From NCBI GenBank assembly GCA_963817075.1, contig CAWFMT010000005.1:186001-250000 (forward strand): a DNA stretch of 64,000 nucleotides. The letters run 5' to 3'. Under the pieces are notes generated by a model. It did no database searches and was not told the DNA's origin. It was given only the letters and a program-made list of their open reading frames with translations. Positions 8,611 through 17,197 of the stretch are shown one piece after another (the stretch's first letter is position 1; every line of letters starts with the position of its first letter). The position numbers and the translations under genes were made by a program. Origin of the DNA: DASPKM01 sp963817075. Its GTDB lineage: Bacteria; Bacteroidota; Bacteroidia; Chitinophagales; Chitinophagaceae.

Positions 8611-10896
8611 ATGAAAAAAATTATAGGACTAATTTTTTTATGTATTGCTATTGATACAATTGCTCAATCCGATCGTGATACCTCTATTAAAGTCACTACC
8701 CTGGATGAAGTTGTATTCTCGGCAAATAAATTTGAAGAAAGAAAAAGAAATATTGTTCAGAAAATTGATGTTATCTCAAATCGGTATATAGCTCATGTCA
8801 ATGCCCAGAATACGGGCGACCTCCTCATCAACACAGGAAATGTATTCGTCCAAAAAAGCCAACAGGGTGGAAGCAGTCCGGTCATCAGAGGCTTTGAAGC
8901 GAGTCGCGTACTTCTTGTGGTGGATGGCGTGCGTATGAACAACGCAATATATCGTGCAGGTCATTTGCAGAATGTAATAACTGTTGATCAAAACATGCTT
9001 GAAAGAGTAGAGGTAATGTATGGTCCCTCTTCTACCTTGTATGGAAGCGATGCATTGGGTGGAATGGTCCATATGATCACAAAACCCGTGAGACTCGCAT
9101 CTGATGGTCAATCAGTATTTACAAAAACAAATGCTCTCTTTAGGTATAGTTCAGCAAACGATGAGAAGACCGCACATGCGGATATCAATCTTGGATATAA
9201 AAAGTTCGGGTTTCTTACATCCTTAACATTCTCAAATTTTGGAGATATGAAAATGGGTGATAATTATCCTGACAAATACCCGGATTTTGGAAGAAGGAGT
9301 GTGTATGTTACGCACATCAACAACTCATTTGTAGATTCTGTTGTTGCTAACAGTGATGACCGAATACAGCGCTATTCAGGATATAAGCAATATGATCTTT
9401 TGCAAAAGGTCTTATTTCAACCAAGTGAAAAGGTCTCACACTTACTGAATATCCAGCTTTCAAATTCCAGTAATATTCCACGATATGATCGGTTGCAGGA
9501 TATCCGCACCGGTACTTTGCGTTACGGAGATTGGTTTTACGGGCCGCAGAAACGAAATATGTTCTCTTACAATTTCACGGTATCAAATCCAGGAGGCTCC
9601 ATTGATATTTTCAGAGCTGTTGTCAGCTATCAGGATATCGAAGAAAGTCGTCAGACAAGAGACCTCCGCAGATATGACCGTTTCGATAGCAGAAGAGAGC
9701 ATATAAAAGTTTGGGGATTTGTTGTAGATGCGAGGAAGAATTTTGGAAATAATGAACTCACTTTTGGCGCTGATGCCCAGTTGAATGATCTGACCTCGGT
9801 TGCGGACAGGACCAATCTAAGTACGGGAGCAGTCACACCTCTTGATACAAGATATCCTAACGGTGCGAATAAGATGAATCATTACGCTATTTACGCCCAA
9901 CATGTTTTAAAGATGGCGGGTGGCAAATGGGTATTGAATGACGGCATAAGGTTCCAAACAGTGAGCCTGCATTCCACCATCAGCGACAATTCATTCTTTA
10001 ACCTTCCGGTGACTGATATCAAGCAAAGTCCTTTTGCAGTAACGGGAAACCTTGGACTTGTATTCTTGCCCGTGACTACTACCAAACTCTCATTTGGAAT
10101 TTCATCAGGATTCAGAGCGCCTGATATTGATGACCTGGCAAGAGTTTTCGAATCCAGCACGGCTTTAAGGACAGTTGTAATACCTAATCCTGACGTCAAA
10201 CCCGAATATACATACGGATTTGATCTGGGGATTACTCATACAATGAATCAGAAATTCTCCATTGAGGCAGGTGCTTTTTATACCATCTTCCGGAATGCGA
10301 TGGCTCTTGCTCCATTTCAATTGAATGGACAGGATTCTATTGTTTACAATGGGGTTAAATCTGGTGTAGTTGCAAATCAGAATGTCAACAAAGCAGCTCT
10401 ATATGGATTTCATGCTGCCTTGAGCGCTGTGGTAAACAACTGGATGTTCAGCACAACGATCAACTATACTCATGGTAGGTATAAGTTCGATCCAAAGAAA
10501 ACCACAAACATTTTCGAGAAGCAATCAAATGGTACCTATTTGCTGGTTCCGAGGAATGTTTCCGAAAAACCGATGGATCATATTCCACCTTTGTTTGGCA
10601 AAACTTCGGCACAGTACCAGGGAAAAGTTTTTGGAGCTGAACTTTATGCGATGTATAACGGCTGGAAGAAACTTGATGATTACAATCCGGATGGTGAGGA
10701 CAACCAGCAATACGCCACTGTGGATGGCATGCCCGGCTGGTTCACCCTTAACCTGAGAACCAAGACTAACATCAATGATCACATCCAGTTACAGGTTGGA
10801 GTTGAGAATATTTTTGATAGGAATTACAGGTATTTCGCTTCAGGCTTTTCTGCAGCAGGGAGGAATTTTGTAATTGCCCTACGGACGAGTCTCTGA
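8611..10896 (+). CDS. TonB-dependent outer-membrane receptor, haem/haemoglobin-type
   Basis: The 761-residue protein has a signal peptide (MKKIIGLIFLCIAIDTIAQ), a TonB-box-like TLDEVVFSA at about 30-38, a plug domain, and a 22-strand barrel ending in the aromatic/Leu C-terminus IALRTSL. Plug landmarks are SSPVIRGFEASRVLLVVDGV (about 90-109) and ERVEVMYGPSSTLYGSDALGG. The RAGHLQNV segment and overall pattern resemble haemoglobin/haem receptors (TIGR01786/HmuR-like) rather than SusC, because there is no N-terminal carboxypeptidase-like domain. It would pull its ligand across the outer membrane using ExbBD-TonB energy. The ligand is an inference; siderophore or Zn uptake is possible. A perfect 11-bp hairpin follows the stop. 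Confidence 0.85.
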   Translation: MKKIIGLIFLCIAIDTIAQSDRDTSIKVTTLDEVVFSANKFEERKRNIVQKIDVISNRYIAHVNAQNTGDLLINTGNVFVQKSQQGGSSPVIRGFEASRVLLVVDGVRMNNAIYRAGHLQNVITVDQNMLERVEVMYGPSSTLYGSDALGGMVHMITKPVRLASDGQSVFTKTNALFRYSSANDEKTAHADINLGYKKFGFLTSLTFSNFGDMKMGDNYPDKYPDFGRRSVYVTHINNSFVDSVVANSDDRIQRYSGYKQYDLLQKVLFQPSEKVSHLLNIQLSNSSNIPRYDRLQDIRTGTLRYGDWFYGPQKRNMFSYNFTVSNPGGSIDIFRAVVSYQDIEESRQTRDLRRYDRFDSRREHIKVWGFVVDARKNFGNNELTFGADAQLNDLTSVADRTNLSTGAVTPLDTRYPNGANKMNHYAIYAQHVLKMAGGKWVLNDGIRFQTVSLHSTISDNSFFNLPVTDIKQSPFAVTGNLGLVFLPVTTTKLSFGISSGFRAPDIDDLARVFESSTALRTVVIPNPDVKPEYTYGFDLGITHTMNQKFSIEAGAFYTIFRNAMALAPFQLNGQDSIVYNGVKSGVVANQNVNKAALYGFHAALSAVVNNWMFSTTINYTHGRYKFDPKKTTNIFEKQSNGTYLLVPRNVSEKPMDHIPPLFGKTSAQYQGKVFGAELYAMYNGWKKLDDYNPDGEDNQQYATVDGMPGWFTLNLRTKTNINDHIQLQVGVENIFDRNYRYFASGFSAAGRNFVIALRTSL

Positions 10897-10926
10897 GAAA
10901 GTAGGAAATCTCGGTAATTTGTTGAT

Positions 10927-10978
10927 CCAAAATGCAGTCTCCGGACCACTGAATCAGGACCGATCGGCTGCATTTTGG
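10927..10978 (+). terminator. Long-loop hairpin after the TonB receptor
   Basis: ccaaaatgcag (10927-10937) and ctgcattttgg (10968-10978) are exact complements of 11 bp. The 30-base loop could fold further. A short T run follows at 10981. It lies 30 bases after the receptor stop, so it is a probable terminator. Confidence 0.6.
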
Positions 10979-11178
10979 CATTTTAACAATCGGAGCTCAA
11001 TTCGATATTTTATAAAGACTGGTGGCAACCTTTGAATGCCACCTCGTGATTTCGGTAGAAACACCTCGCCTCTCAGTGGTTTTTTATCATTTTTTGAAAT
11101 CTTTTTTTTATGCTGGAAGCAGCGCCACGTATGGAAAATTGTCTAAATTACAGGGCATTCCAAACGGTTAATGTATAT

Positions 11179-11757
11179 ATGACCGAAGAAGCCATTTTAC
11201 AAGGCTGTTTACAAAATCAACCCGTCGCTCAGCGGGAGTTGTACAATAGGTTCAGTCCAAAGATGCTGGCCGTGTGTTATAGGTTTGCCCACAATCGCGA
11301 AGACGCAGAGGACATGTTGCAGGAGGGATTTATTAAGGTGTTTTCGCAGATGCACACTTTTCAGAACAAAGGTGCATTTGAGGGGTGGATCAGGCGGATC
11401 ATTGTTCATACCTGTATCAACCATCTCAAGAAAAATAAGAGGTTCAATGAAAGCGTGGATATTATCCATGCAAGTGGGATCCAGGTGAGGGAGGAATCAG
11501 TTCCTTCAATTGTGCAGGCAAAACAGGTAGTTGAGTGCATCAGGCTTTTGCCAATCGGTTACCGAACAGTTCTTAACCTTTACGCAATTGAAGGTTATTC
11601 GCATAAAGAGATCTCTGGAATGCTGGATATAGAGGAAAGCACGAGCAGGTCCCAATACACAAGGGCTAAGCAAATGCTGGAAGAGATTCTCTTGAAGAAA
11701 AAGATCATCCAAAAGCCGAAAGAAAAAGTGGATTGGCTAGTGGCGTCGGGAAGATAA
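11179..11757 (+). CDS. ECF-type RNA polymerase sigma factor (sigma-70 family)
   Basis: The 192-residue form (ATG at 11179, MTEEAILQGC) has a region 2 helix set, LYNRFSPKMLAVCYRFAHNREDAEDMLQ (quoted in two parts by family: LYNRF...CYRF and DAEDMLQEGFIKVF), FEGWIRRIIVHTCINHLKK, and region 4 with RTVLNLYAIEGYSHKEIS and SRSQYTRAKQML. An upstream ATG at 11110 would add 23 residues that do not fit the family, so 11179 is preferred. It directs RNA polymerase to a dedicated regulon. The next gene (61 bases later) begins like a membrane-bound regulator fused to a beta-barrel, so the pair may be a sigma/anti-sigma system. Regulon unknown. Confidence 0.9.
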   Translation: MTEEAILQGCLQNQPVAQRELYNRFSPKMLAVCYRFAHNREDAEDMLQEGFIKVFSQMHTFQNKGAFEGWIRRIIVHTCINHLKKNKRFNESVDIIHASGIQVREESVPSIVQAKQVVECIRLLPIGYRTVLNLYAIEGYSHKEISGMLDIEESTSRSQYTRAKQMLEEILLKKKIIQKPKEKVDWLVASGR

Positions 11758-11817
11758 ACAACCAGAACTAGATTTTTGCTATATACCCTTATTTGAACGT
11801 ACCCAAAATGGCCGACT

Positions 11818-13185
11818 ATGGATCGTAATTTTTACACGGATGAATTTGAGAAGCTGATTCGACAAAAAGCCGACCAATACAAAATGTACCCATCTGATCA
11901 TGTGTGGAAAGGAATACATAATGCCCTCCACGGACGAAGAAGATGGTACTGGGCTGGAATGGCTGTTTTATTGGTTGGAATTAGTTTGTTCACTACTGAA
12001 TACCTGTTTACAAGCAGGTCCAGCCAGGAGCTTGCCACCAACCTTCAGGCAAATTTGACTGCAATACAGGAAGCAGGAGTTGTTGACAAACAGGCTGGTG
12101 TTTCTCCCAAAATCAATGATATACCCGCAAATAATCAGTCTAATACAGCATCTGTAGCATCAAATAGAACTTCAGTTCTTCTCCCTGTTACTGAGGAAAG
12201 AATACTCTTCTCTACAATTCCTTCAAACAAGGAATTCGGTTCAGAAGGTGTGAATGTTGTATCTGGCAGTACGGATTTTCACCTGAACCGGGAAAAAGGA
12301 ATTGACAAAGAATTATCGTCCATTACAAATGCGGAGATAGAATCTAAAGTCTCTGCTGAACTTTCACAATCAGAAGCTGAGAAATTAGAGTTGGCCGGTG
12401 GATTAAACTGGCTGCAGGAGTACGCAGTTTACAAGTTATCTGCTCCAAAGTCTACCAAACTTAGTTGGCTGCTTCATTTTTCACCAACGATCAATTATCG
12501 CAAATTGACGGGCAACGGAGCTGGATATGTTTATGGATCCGAAATACAATCTGTTCCACTTGCCATGAACTTCAGTGGCGAAGTTGATCAGTTTGTGAAT
12601 CACAAGCCGGCAGTTGGATTTGAACTAGGTACTTCATTGTTGTATCGCGCCTCTAAACGCGTACATTTCAAAGCTGGAGTTCAATTCAATTATTCAAGAT
12701 ATAATATCGAAGCCTATTCATCACATCCTGAAAAAGCTACGATAGCACTTAATGCAAATTGGAACGCAGATACCATTGTTTCCTACACCAATGTAAGGAA
12801 CATGAGTGGTGTAAAGCAACAGGAGTTGACCAACCAATACTTCCAGGTTTCAGTTCCTGTGGGCCTTGAGTTCAGAGTTTTAGGAAATGAAAAGTTGCAA
12901 TTAAATGTTGCTGGAACAATTCAGCCTACTTATCTGCTGAACGGAAATTCTTATCTAATTACTACAGACTACAAGAACTATACAAGAGAACCTTCATTGG
13001 TAAGAAGGTGGAATGTGAACGCTGGACTTGAAACCTACATTGCCTACAATACCGGAACAGTCCGTTGGCAATTGGGACCACAGTTCCGCTACCAGATGTT
13101 ATCTAGCTACGTAAACAAGTATCCCATTAAGGAATACCTGATGGAATACGGATTCAAGATCGGCGTTAGCAAGACTATTCGCTAG
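11818..13185 (+). CDS. Membrane-tethered protein with N-terminal sigma-linked domain and C-terminal beta-barrel
   Basis: The 455-residue protein starts MDRNFYTDEFEKLIRQKADQ, a cytosolic helix of the type seen next to Bacteroidota ECF sigma factors, with YPSDHVWKGI, then one membrane span (WYWAGMAVLLVGISLFTTEYLF, about 43-64). A low-complexity linker (about 70-195) follows. From about residue 215, alternating strands (LLHFSPTINYRKL, FELGTSLLYRAS, FKAGVQFNYSRYN, SVPVGLEFRVL, WQLGPQFRYQML, YGFKIGVSK) read like a PorT-type outer-membrane barrel. Having an inner-membrane span and a barrel in one chain would place it across the envelope. A sigma/anti-sigma link to the preceding gene is inferred from position only. 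Confidence 0.65.
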   Translation: MDRNFYTDEFEKLIRQKADQYKMYPSDHVWKGIHNALHGRRRWYWAGMAVLLVGISLFTTEYLFTSRSSQELATNLQANLTAIQEAGVVDKQAGVSPKINDIPANNQSNTASVASNRTSVLLPVTEERILFSTIPSNKEFGSEGVNVVSGSTDFHLNREKGIDKELSSITNAEIESKVSAELSQSEAEKLELAGGLNWLQEYAVYKLSAPKSTKLSWLLHFSPTINYRKLTGNGAGYVYGSEIQSVPLAMNFSGEVDQFVNHKPAVGFELGTSLLYRASKRVHFKAGVQFNYSRYNIEAYSSHPEKATIALNANWNADTIVSYTNVRNMSGVKQQELTNQYFQVSVPVGLEFRVLGNEKLQLNVAGTIQPTYLLNGNSYLITTDYKNYTREPSLVRRWNVNAGLETYIAYNTGTVRWQLGPQFRYQMLSSYVNKYPIKEYLMEYGFKIGVSKTIR

Positions 13186-13209
13186 AACCAGTACTAACTG
13201 CATATTAAA

Positions 13210-13243
13210 AAGCTGCTGCATAATACAGCAGCTTCTTTTTTTT
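13210..13243 (+). terminator. Rho-independent terminator
   Basis: aagctgctg (13210-13218) and cagcagctt (13226-13234) form a 9-bp stem with a 7-base loop, followed by a run of eight T. It ends the sigma factor/barrel transcript. Confidence 0.85.
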
Positions 13244-13269
13244 AATAGTTCGATACTTAATTTTGCTGA

Positions 13270-13854
13270 ATGAAATTGATTATTGTGGTCTCGTTGATAG
13301 GCCTCACATTCATCGCTTGCAGAAATGAGGTTAAGGAAAAAAAGAACGATGCGCCCGAAGAAAAGACTGAATATTTTCCTATCCAGGAATATCTGCTTGG
13401 AGAAATCCGGACGGTAGACTCCCTTCCGGTTGGAATCCTAAAAAAACATACAATCAATAACAAGCTTGATTCCGGGTTCATTCAGCCAGCGGAATTCAAT
13501 CGCCTTGCAAATGCTTTTCTTGACTCATCCCTGGAAAAGAACTCGTTTGCGCAGAATTATTCCGAAAGTTCTTTCGCTGATGAATCGACTGGCTATATAA
13601 CCTTTACGTATGAGCCTCGAAGTGAAAAATCCGTTGTGACCAGGATTGATCTAATGGCGAAGCCAGGTGCAATCACAGCCAGTGTGAAAACCATCTACAT
13701 GGAGAAACGATACATGAAGGCTGACTCTTCCATTCATGAAAAGTTGTATTGGAAATCCAACAGCAATTTTTGGATTAGAAAAGAAACTACATATAAAGAT
13801 TCTCCAGCTATAGTTGAACATTTACAGGTTATCTGGAATCCTGAAGATTATTGA
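13270..13854 (+). CDS. Hypothetical lipoprotein
   Basis: The 194-residue product is not recognised. It has a lipoprotein signal peptide, MKLIIVVSLIGLTFIAC, with the lipobox Cys at residue 17, then a charged KEKKNDAPEEKTE linker. The mature part is a single globular domain with FIQPAEFNRLANAFLD, FADESTGYITFTYEP and a C-terminal EHLQVIWNPEDY. No catalytic motif is visible. Position between a terminator and a repeat-rich spacer suggests a single-gene transcript. Outer or inner membrane attachment on the periplasmic side is inferred from the lipobox. Confidence 0.7.
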   Translation: MKLIIVVSLIGLTFIACRNEVKEKKNDAPEEKTEYFPIQEYLLGEIRTVDSLPVGILKKHTINNKLDSGFIQPAEFNRLANAFLDSSLEKNSFAQNYSESSFADESTGYITFTYEPRSEKSVVTRIDLMAKPGAITASVKTIYMEKRYMKADSSIHEKLYWKSNSNFWIRKETTYKDSPAIVEHLQVIWNPEDY

Positions 13855-13856
13855 CC

Positions 13857-14005
13857 ATTTTGGAATTTTGTCCCGCCAAGGCGGGAGGGAAATTTTGAAA
13901 TTGAAATACGTCACCCAAATTCCCCATTTTCCCCTGAGGCCGCCGAAAGGCTAGCCTGCAGGCACGGCAATCCTGAGCGAAGCGAAGAAACCAAATTCCA
14001 AATTC
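13857..14005. repeat. Composite repeat spacer upstream of uvrC
   Basis: The gap holds pieces of at least three repeat families. They are a tggaattttg/aaattttgaaattg AT-rich unit, a perfect cccgcc-aa-ggcggg hairpin at 13872-13885, and a gcaatcctgagcgaagcgaagaaacc unit similar to one at 28215-28240. No gene is seen. It is typical of nested small repeats in this window. Confidence 0.6.
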
Positions 14006-14007
14006 AA

Positions 14008-15825
14008 ATGACTCAGCAAGAATATCAAATTATATCACACACTATACCTACAGAAGCAGGGATCTACAAATATTATGATGAGGAGAATCAACTGGTCTAT
14101 GTAGGAAAAGCAAAGAGTCTGCGGAAGCGGGTAGGGTCCTATTTTTCTAAGACCTATACCAACTATAAGACGCATGAACTGGTGAACCGCATCAGAAGGA
14201 TCGAATTCACAATCGTCAATTCAGAACAGGATGCATTTCTTTTGGAAAATGCATTAATAAAAGAATTTCAACCGAAGTTCAACATCAACTTAAAAGACGA
14301 TAAGAGCTATCCATTTATCGTTATAAAGAATGAGCCTTTTCCTCGTGTTTTCTTAACGAGATCCAAGATCAACGATGGATCTGAATACCTGGGTCCATTT
14401 ACATCGGTTGGAAAAGTCAGGGAACTTTTGAATTTTATTAGGGCCAATATCCAGTTACGAACCTGCAAACTCAACCTCACAGAAAAAAATATCGCAAAAG
14501 GAAAATTCAAGGTTTGTCTCGAATATCACCTCGGAAATTGCAAGGGGCCTTGTGAAGGCTTGCAAACAGTCGCAGATTATGAAGAAGGATTACAGCAGAT
14601 CAGGAACATCCTGAAAGGAAATCTTGCTCCTGTCATTAACCATTTCAAAAAAGAAATGAAGCAATATGCCGAGGGGATGCAATTTGAAAAAGCTGAATTG
14701 ATCCACAAGAAAATTCAGCATGTTGAGAATTATCAATCAAAATCAGTTGTTGTTAGCAGTCATGTTACCAATGCCGATGTATTCACCATTGAAAAGGATG
14801 GTGAAGGTGCTTATGTGAATTACCTGATGGTGTATAATGGAACAATTGTGCAAACACATACTACTGAAGTAGAAACCCATCTGGAAGAAAGTGCGGAGGA
14901 AGTTCTCCCGCAGGTGATTGCACAATTAAGAAGCAGGTTTAATAGTCTTGCATCAGAGATCATTATTCCTTTTGAGATTGATTATCCTGAAGAAGGAGTA
15001 AACCTTACTGTCCCTAAGGGTGGCGATAAAAAGAAGCTGCTCGACCTTTCAATCAAGAATGTTGAATACTTCAAGGAAGAATTGAGAAGGAAGAAAATGC
15101 TTCACCTGGAGGGAAAGACTTTTCAGGAACGCGACAATGTATTGCAACAATTGAAACTGGATCTTCAATTACCTTCTGTCCCTTCCTACATTGAATGCTT
15201 CGATAACTCGAATTTTCAGGGGAGTTATCCTGTTTCTGCCATGGTTTGTTTCCGGGACGGTGAGAAAAGCAAAAAAGACTATCGCCATTTCAAGGTGAAG
15301 ACAGTTGAAGGGATCAATGATTTCGCGACTATGAAGGAGGTGGTGTATCGTCGATATAGACGCCTTTCCGCCGAGGGCCTTCCGCTTCCTGACCTTGTTA
15401 TCATCGATGGAGGGAAAGGTCAATTAAGCGCTGCTTTAGAAGCAATACATGAACTTTCATTGGAAGGGAAGTTGACATTGATCGGACTGGCAAAAAATGA
15501 AGAGGAGATTTTCTATCCGGGCGACAAGCAATCCATCAAGCTGCCTTATAATAGTGAGAGTTTACGGCTTATCAGGAGGATCAGGGATGAGGTTCATCGT
15601 TTTGGGATCAGTTTCCACCGTCAACAAAGAAGCAAGGGCACCTTTCAAAACGAATTGGAGAATATTAAGGGAATAGGAAAATCAACAGCTGAAAATCTAC
15701 TGAAGCAATTCAAATCGGTGCAAAGGATCAGGGAGATGAGTGAAGCTGATTTAGCCGCGAGCGTTGGTAAGTCTAGGGCGAGTATTATCTGGAAGTACTT
15801 CCATGGTAAGGATTCAGAAGTTTAA
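14008..15825 (+). CDS. uvrC: Excinuclease ABC subunit C
   Basis: UvrC makes both incisions in nucleotide excision repair with UvrA and UvrB. The 605-residue protein has the full domain set. The GIY-YIG nuclease is at about 10-95 (EAGIYKYYDEENQLVYVGKA, KSLRKRVGSYF). A Cys patch (TCKLNL, CLEYHLGNCKGPC) is followed by the UVR coiled motif (EGMQFEKAELIHKKIQ), the RNase-H-like 5' nuclease (IECFDNSNFQGSYPVSAMV, VIIDGGKGQLSAA), and the helix-hairpin-helix (LENIKGIGKSTAENLL). Length is normal and no key residue is missing. uvrA and uvrB are not adjacent. A half-copy of repeat family A begins at its stop codon. Confidence 0.97.
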   Translation: MTQQEYQIISHTIPTEAGIYKYYDEENQLVYVGKAKSLRKRVGSYFSKTYTNYKTHELVNRIRRIEFTIVNSEQDAFLLENALIKEFQPKFNINLKDDKSYPFIVIKNEPFPRVFLTRSKINDGSEYLGPFTSVGKVRELLNFIRANIQLRTCKLNLTEKNIAKGKFKVCLEYHLGNCKGPCEGLQTVADYEEGLQQIRNILKGNLAPVINHFKKEMKQYAEGMQFEKAELIHKKIQHVENYQSKSVVVSSHVTNADVFTIEKDGEGAYVNYLMVYNGTIVQTHTTEVETHLEESAEEVLPQVIAQLRSRFNSLASEIIIPFEIDYPEEGVNLTVPKGGDKKKLLDLSIKNVEYFKEELRRKKMLHLEGKTFQERDNVLQQLKLDLQLPSVPSYIECFDNSNFQGSYPVSAMVCFRDGEKSKKDYRHFKVKTVEGINDFATMKEVVYRRYRRLSAEGLPLPDLVIIDGGKGQLSAALEAIHELSLEGKLTLIGLAKNEEEIFYPGDKQSIKLPYNSESLRLIRRIRDEVHRFGISFHRQQRSKGTFQNELENIKGIGKSTAENLLKQFKSVQRIREMSEADLAASVGKSRASIIWKYFHGKDSEV

Positions 15826-15888
15826 CCGCCAAGGCGCCGGGGCGGGAACGTGAATCGTGAGTCGTGAGTTATGAATTATGAGATTCAC
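15822..15888. repeat. Half copy of repeat family A joined to a gtgaatcgtgag palindrome (family C)
   Basis: ttaaccgccaaggcgcc overlaps the uvrC stop and is the left arm of family A without its partner. It runs into a second palindrome, gtgaatc (15850-15856) pairing with gattcac (15882-15888). The inner gtgaatcgtgagtcgtgag motif is the same as in the element inside the B12 riboswitch at 37274. The rest up to 15922 is low-complexity sequence without a gene. Confidence 0.65.
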
Positions 15889-15922
15889 AACAATCAAACA
15901 TTCAAACAATCAAACTTTTCGT

Positions 15923-15961
15923 AAAAAAAAGGGGCCAGGATAGAAATCCAGCCCCGTTTTT
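15923..15961 (+). terminator. Terminator after uvrC
   Basis: ggggc (15931-15935) pairs with gcccc (15951-15955), with an inner ggat/atcc pairing. It is flanked by an A run on the left and gttttt on the right. It could terminate in either direction. Confidence 0.6.
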
Positions 15962-16097
15962 AAAATCCAATATCCTATGAAAAACCATGGTAAAAATAGT
16001 GAAACAATTCTATTAAACAATACCCGCTTCCGGTATTTTTTATTGTGAAAACTCCTGTTTTATTATGTAAAAAATACGAAGTATAGCGACAAATCAA

Positions 16098-16124
16098 AAG
16101 GGCACCGCTACTCACGGTGCCCTT
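16098..16124 (-). terminator. Terminator after gldN
   Basis: aagggcaccg and cggtgccctt make a perfect 10-bp stem with a 7-base loop. On the minus strand it is followed by ttttg. It lies 27 bases past the gldN stop. The 16 kb stretch 15962-16097 holds no gene that can be supported. Confidence 0.8.
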
Positions 16125-16150
16125 AAGGTTATATATGCAATAAGCTTTGA

Positions 16151-17183
16151 TTAATAAGACCATAGGTCCTGCTCATAGTTAAAGATCTTCTCCTTAATGT
16201 TTTCACCTTCAAGTAATTTAAGGATCGGGTCTTTAATATAAGATTCGATAAACAGATCGAATGGATTTTCAATAGTTGATTTGATTATACGGCTTGCAAA
16301 CATGCGACTTTCAAACAGTTCTTCCCAGCTCAGTCTTGCACCGTAGTTCTTACCATTGTAAGCCTCATATCTTGCAAGAAGTGGACGAAGATCTGGATAG
16401 TACACCCAGAAAATTGGGGTAGCAGCTCTGAAAGACCCATCGGCATTCTTAATAGTTTTAACCGGTGCAATCCCAAGAATTCTCACATACAAGCGTGAGG
16501 ATTCTTTATCAAACACTACATCTTCCTTGATCCAGAATTTTTCAACCACATCTGCATTGTATTCAGGCATGATGGTAGAGTCCTTCATGATTCCTTTAGA
16601 ACCATCCGGATCCTTAGCCCAATCAGGCACTTGAATCGTTACAACCTTTCCAACCAATTCAGTAGTGATATCCTTTAATGGCATAGGAGTGGTAAAGCGA
16701 TCATCCACTGTAGCATTAAAGGCAGTTATTTCACCAGATTTGATAGAATTCAAAATAATGTTGAGGAATCGTTGGTTGCCGTTATCATCATCTGCTTTGT
16801 AAACAAATGGCAGGTTCATTTTTTCATGAACATCAATTTCTCTCCACAAACGCTGGCGGTAAACCGCATCGTCCTCTCTGATGTGTTCATACATCAAAGG
16901 ATTGCGTTCCTTAACCAGGTTGCGCTCAATCGCGTTATCGTTCCGCAATGATTTGCGGATCGTATCTAATTTGAGCTGTGGTTCAGGTGCTGCTACGCAT
17001 GGCTTGGCAGTATCCTTTGCGAGGACCTGTGCATTATTCGTTGCGTTATTCTTTACTGTATTTGTCTTTTTTGGTGGAGTCCTCTTTTCGAGTTGTCCTT
17101 TTTGGCGCCTGAGAATAGGCTGCATCAGCAGTTAAGCCTAGCCACCGCCATCAACAAACACAACCTTACAAACGGCTTTTCAT
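16151..17183 (-). CDS. gldN: Gliding/type IX secretion protein GldN, 5' end broken by frameshifts
   Basis: GldN (PorN) forms with GldK the periplasmic ring of the type IX secretion apparatus. The body (16151-17125) is intact and carries the family segments VYRQRLWREIDVHEKMNLPF, FNATVDDRFTTPMPLKDI, WIKEDVVFDKESSRLYVRIL, TPIFWVYYPDLRPLLARYE and SWEELFESRMFASRIIK. The body frame lacks a signal peptide. An ATG at 17183 starts MKSRL, and then RLCLLMAVARL and TADAAYSQAPKRTTRK follow in two other frames. Single-base changes near 17168, 17132 and 17084 join them into one 343-residue protein with a classic signal peptide. Last gene of gldKLMN, starting 14 bases after gldM. Confidence 0.9.
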
Positions 17184-17197
17184 TTTCTAATCTTATA

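Noticed and set aside
15962..16097. A possible small gene between uvrC and gldN
   Set aside because: The stretch has short frames only, on both strands, and lies between two terminators. No start with a coherent protein is seen.
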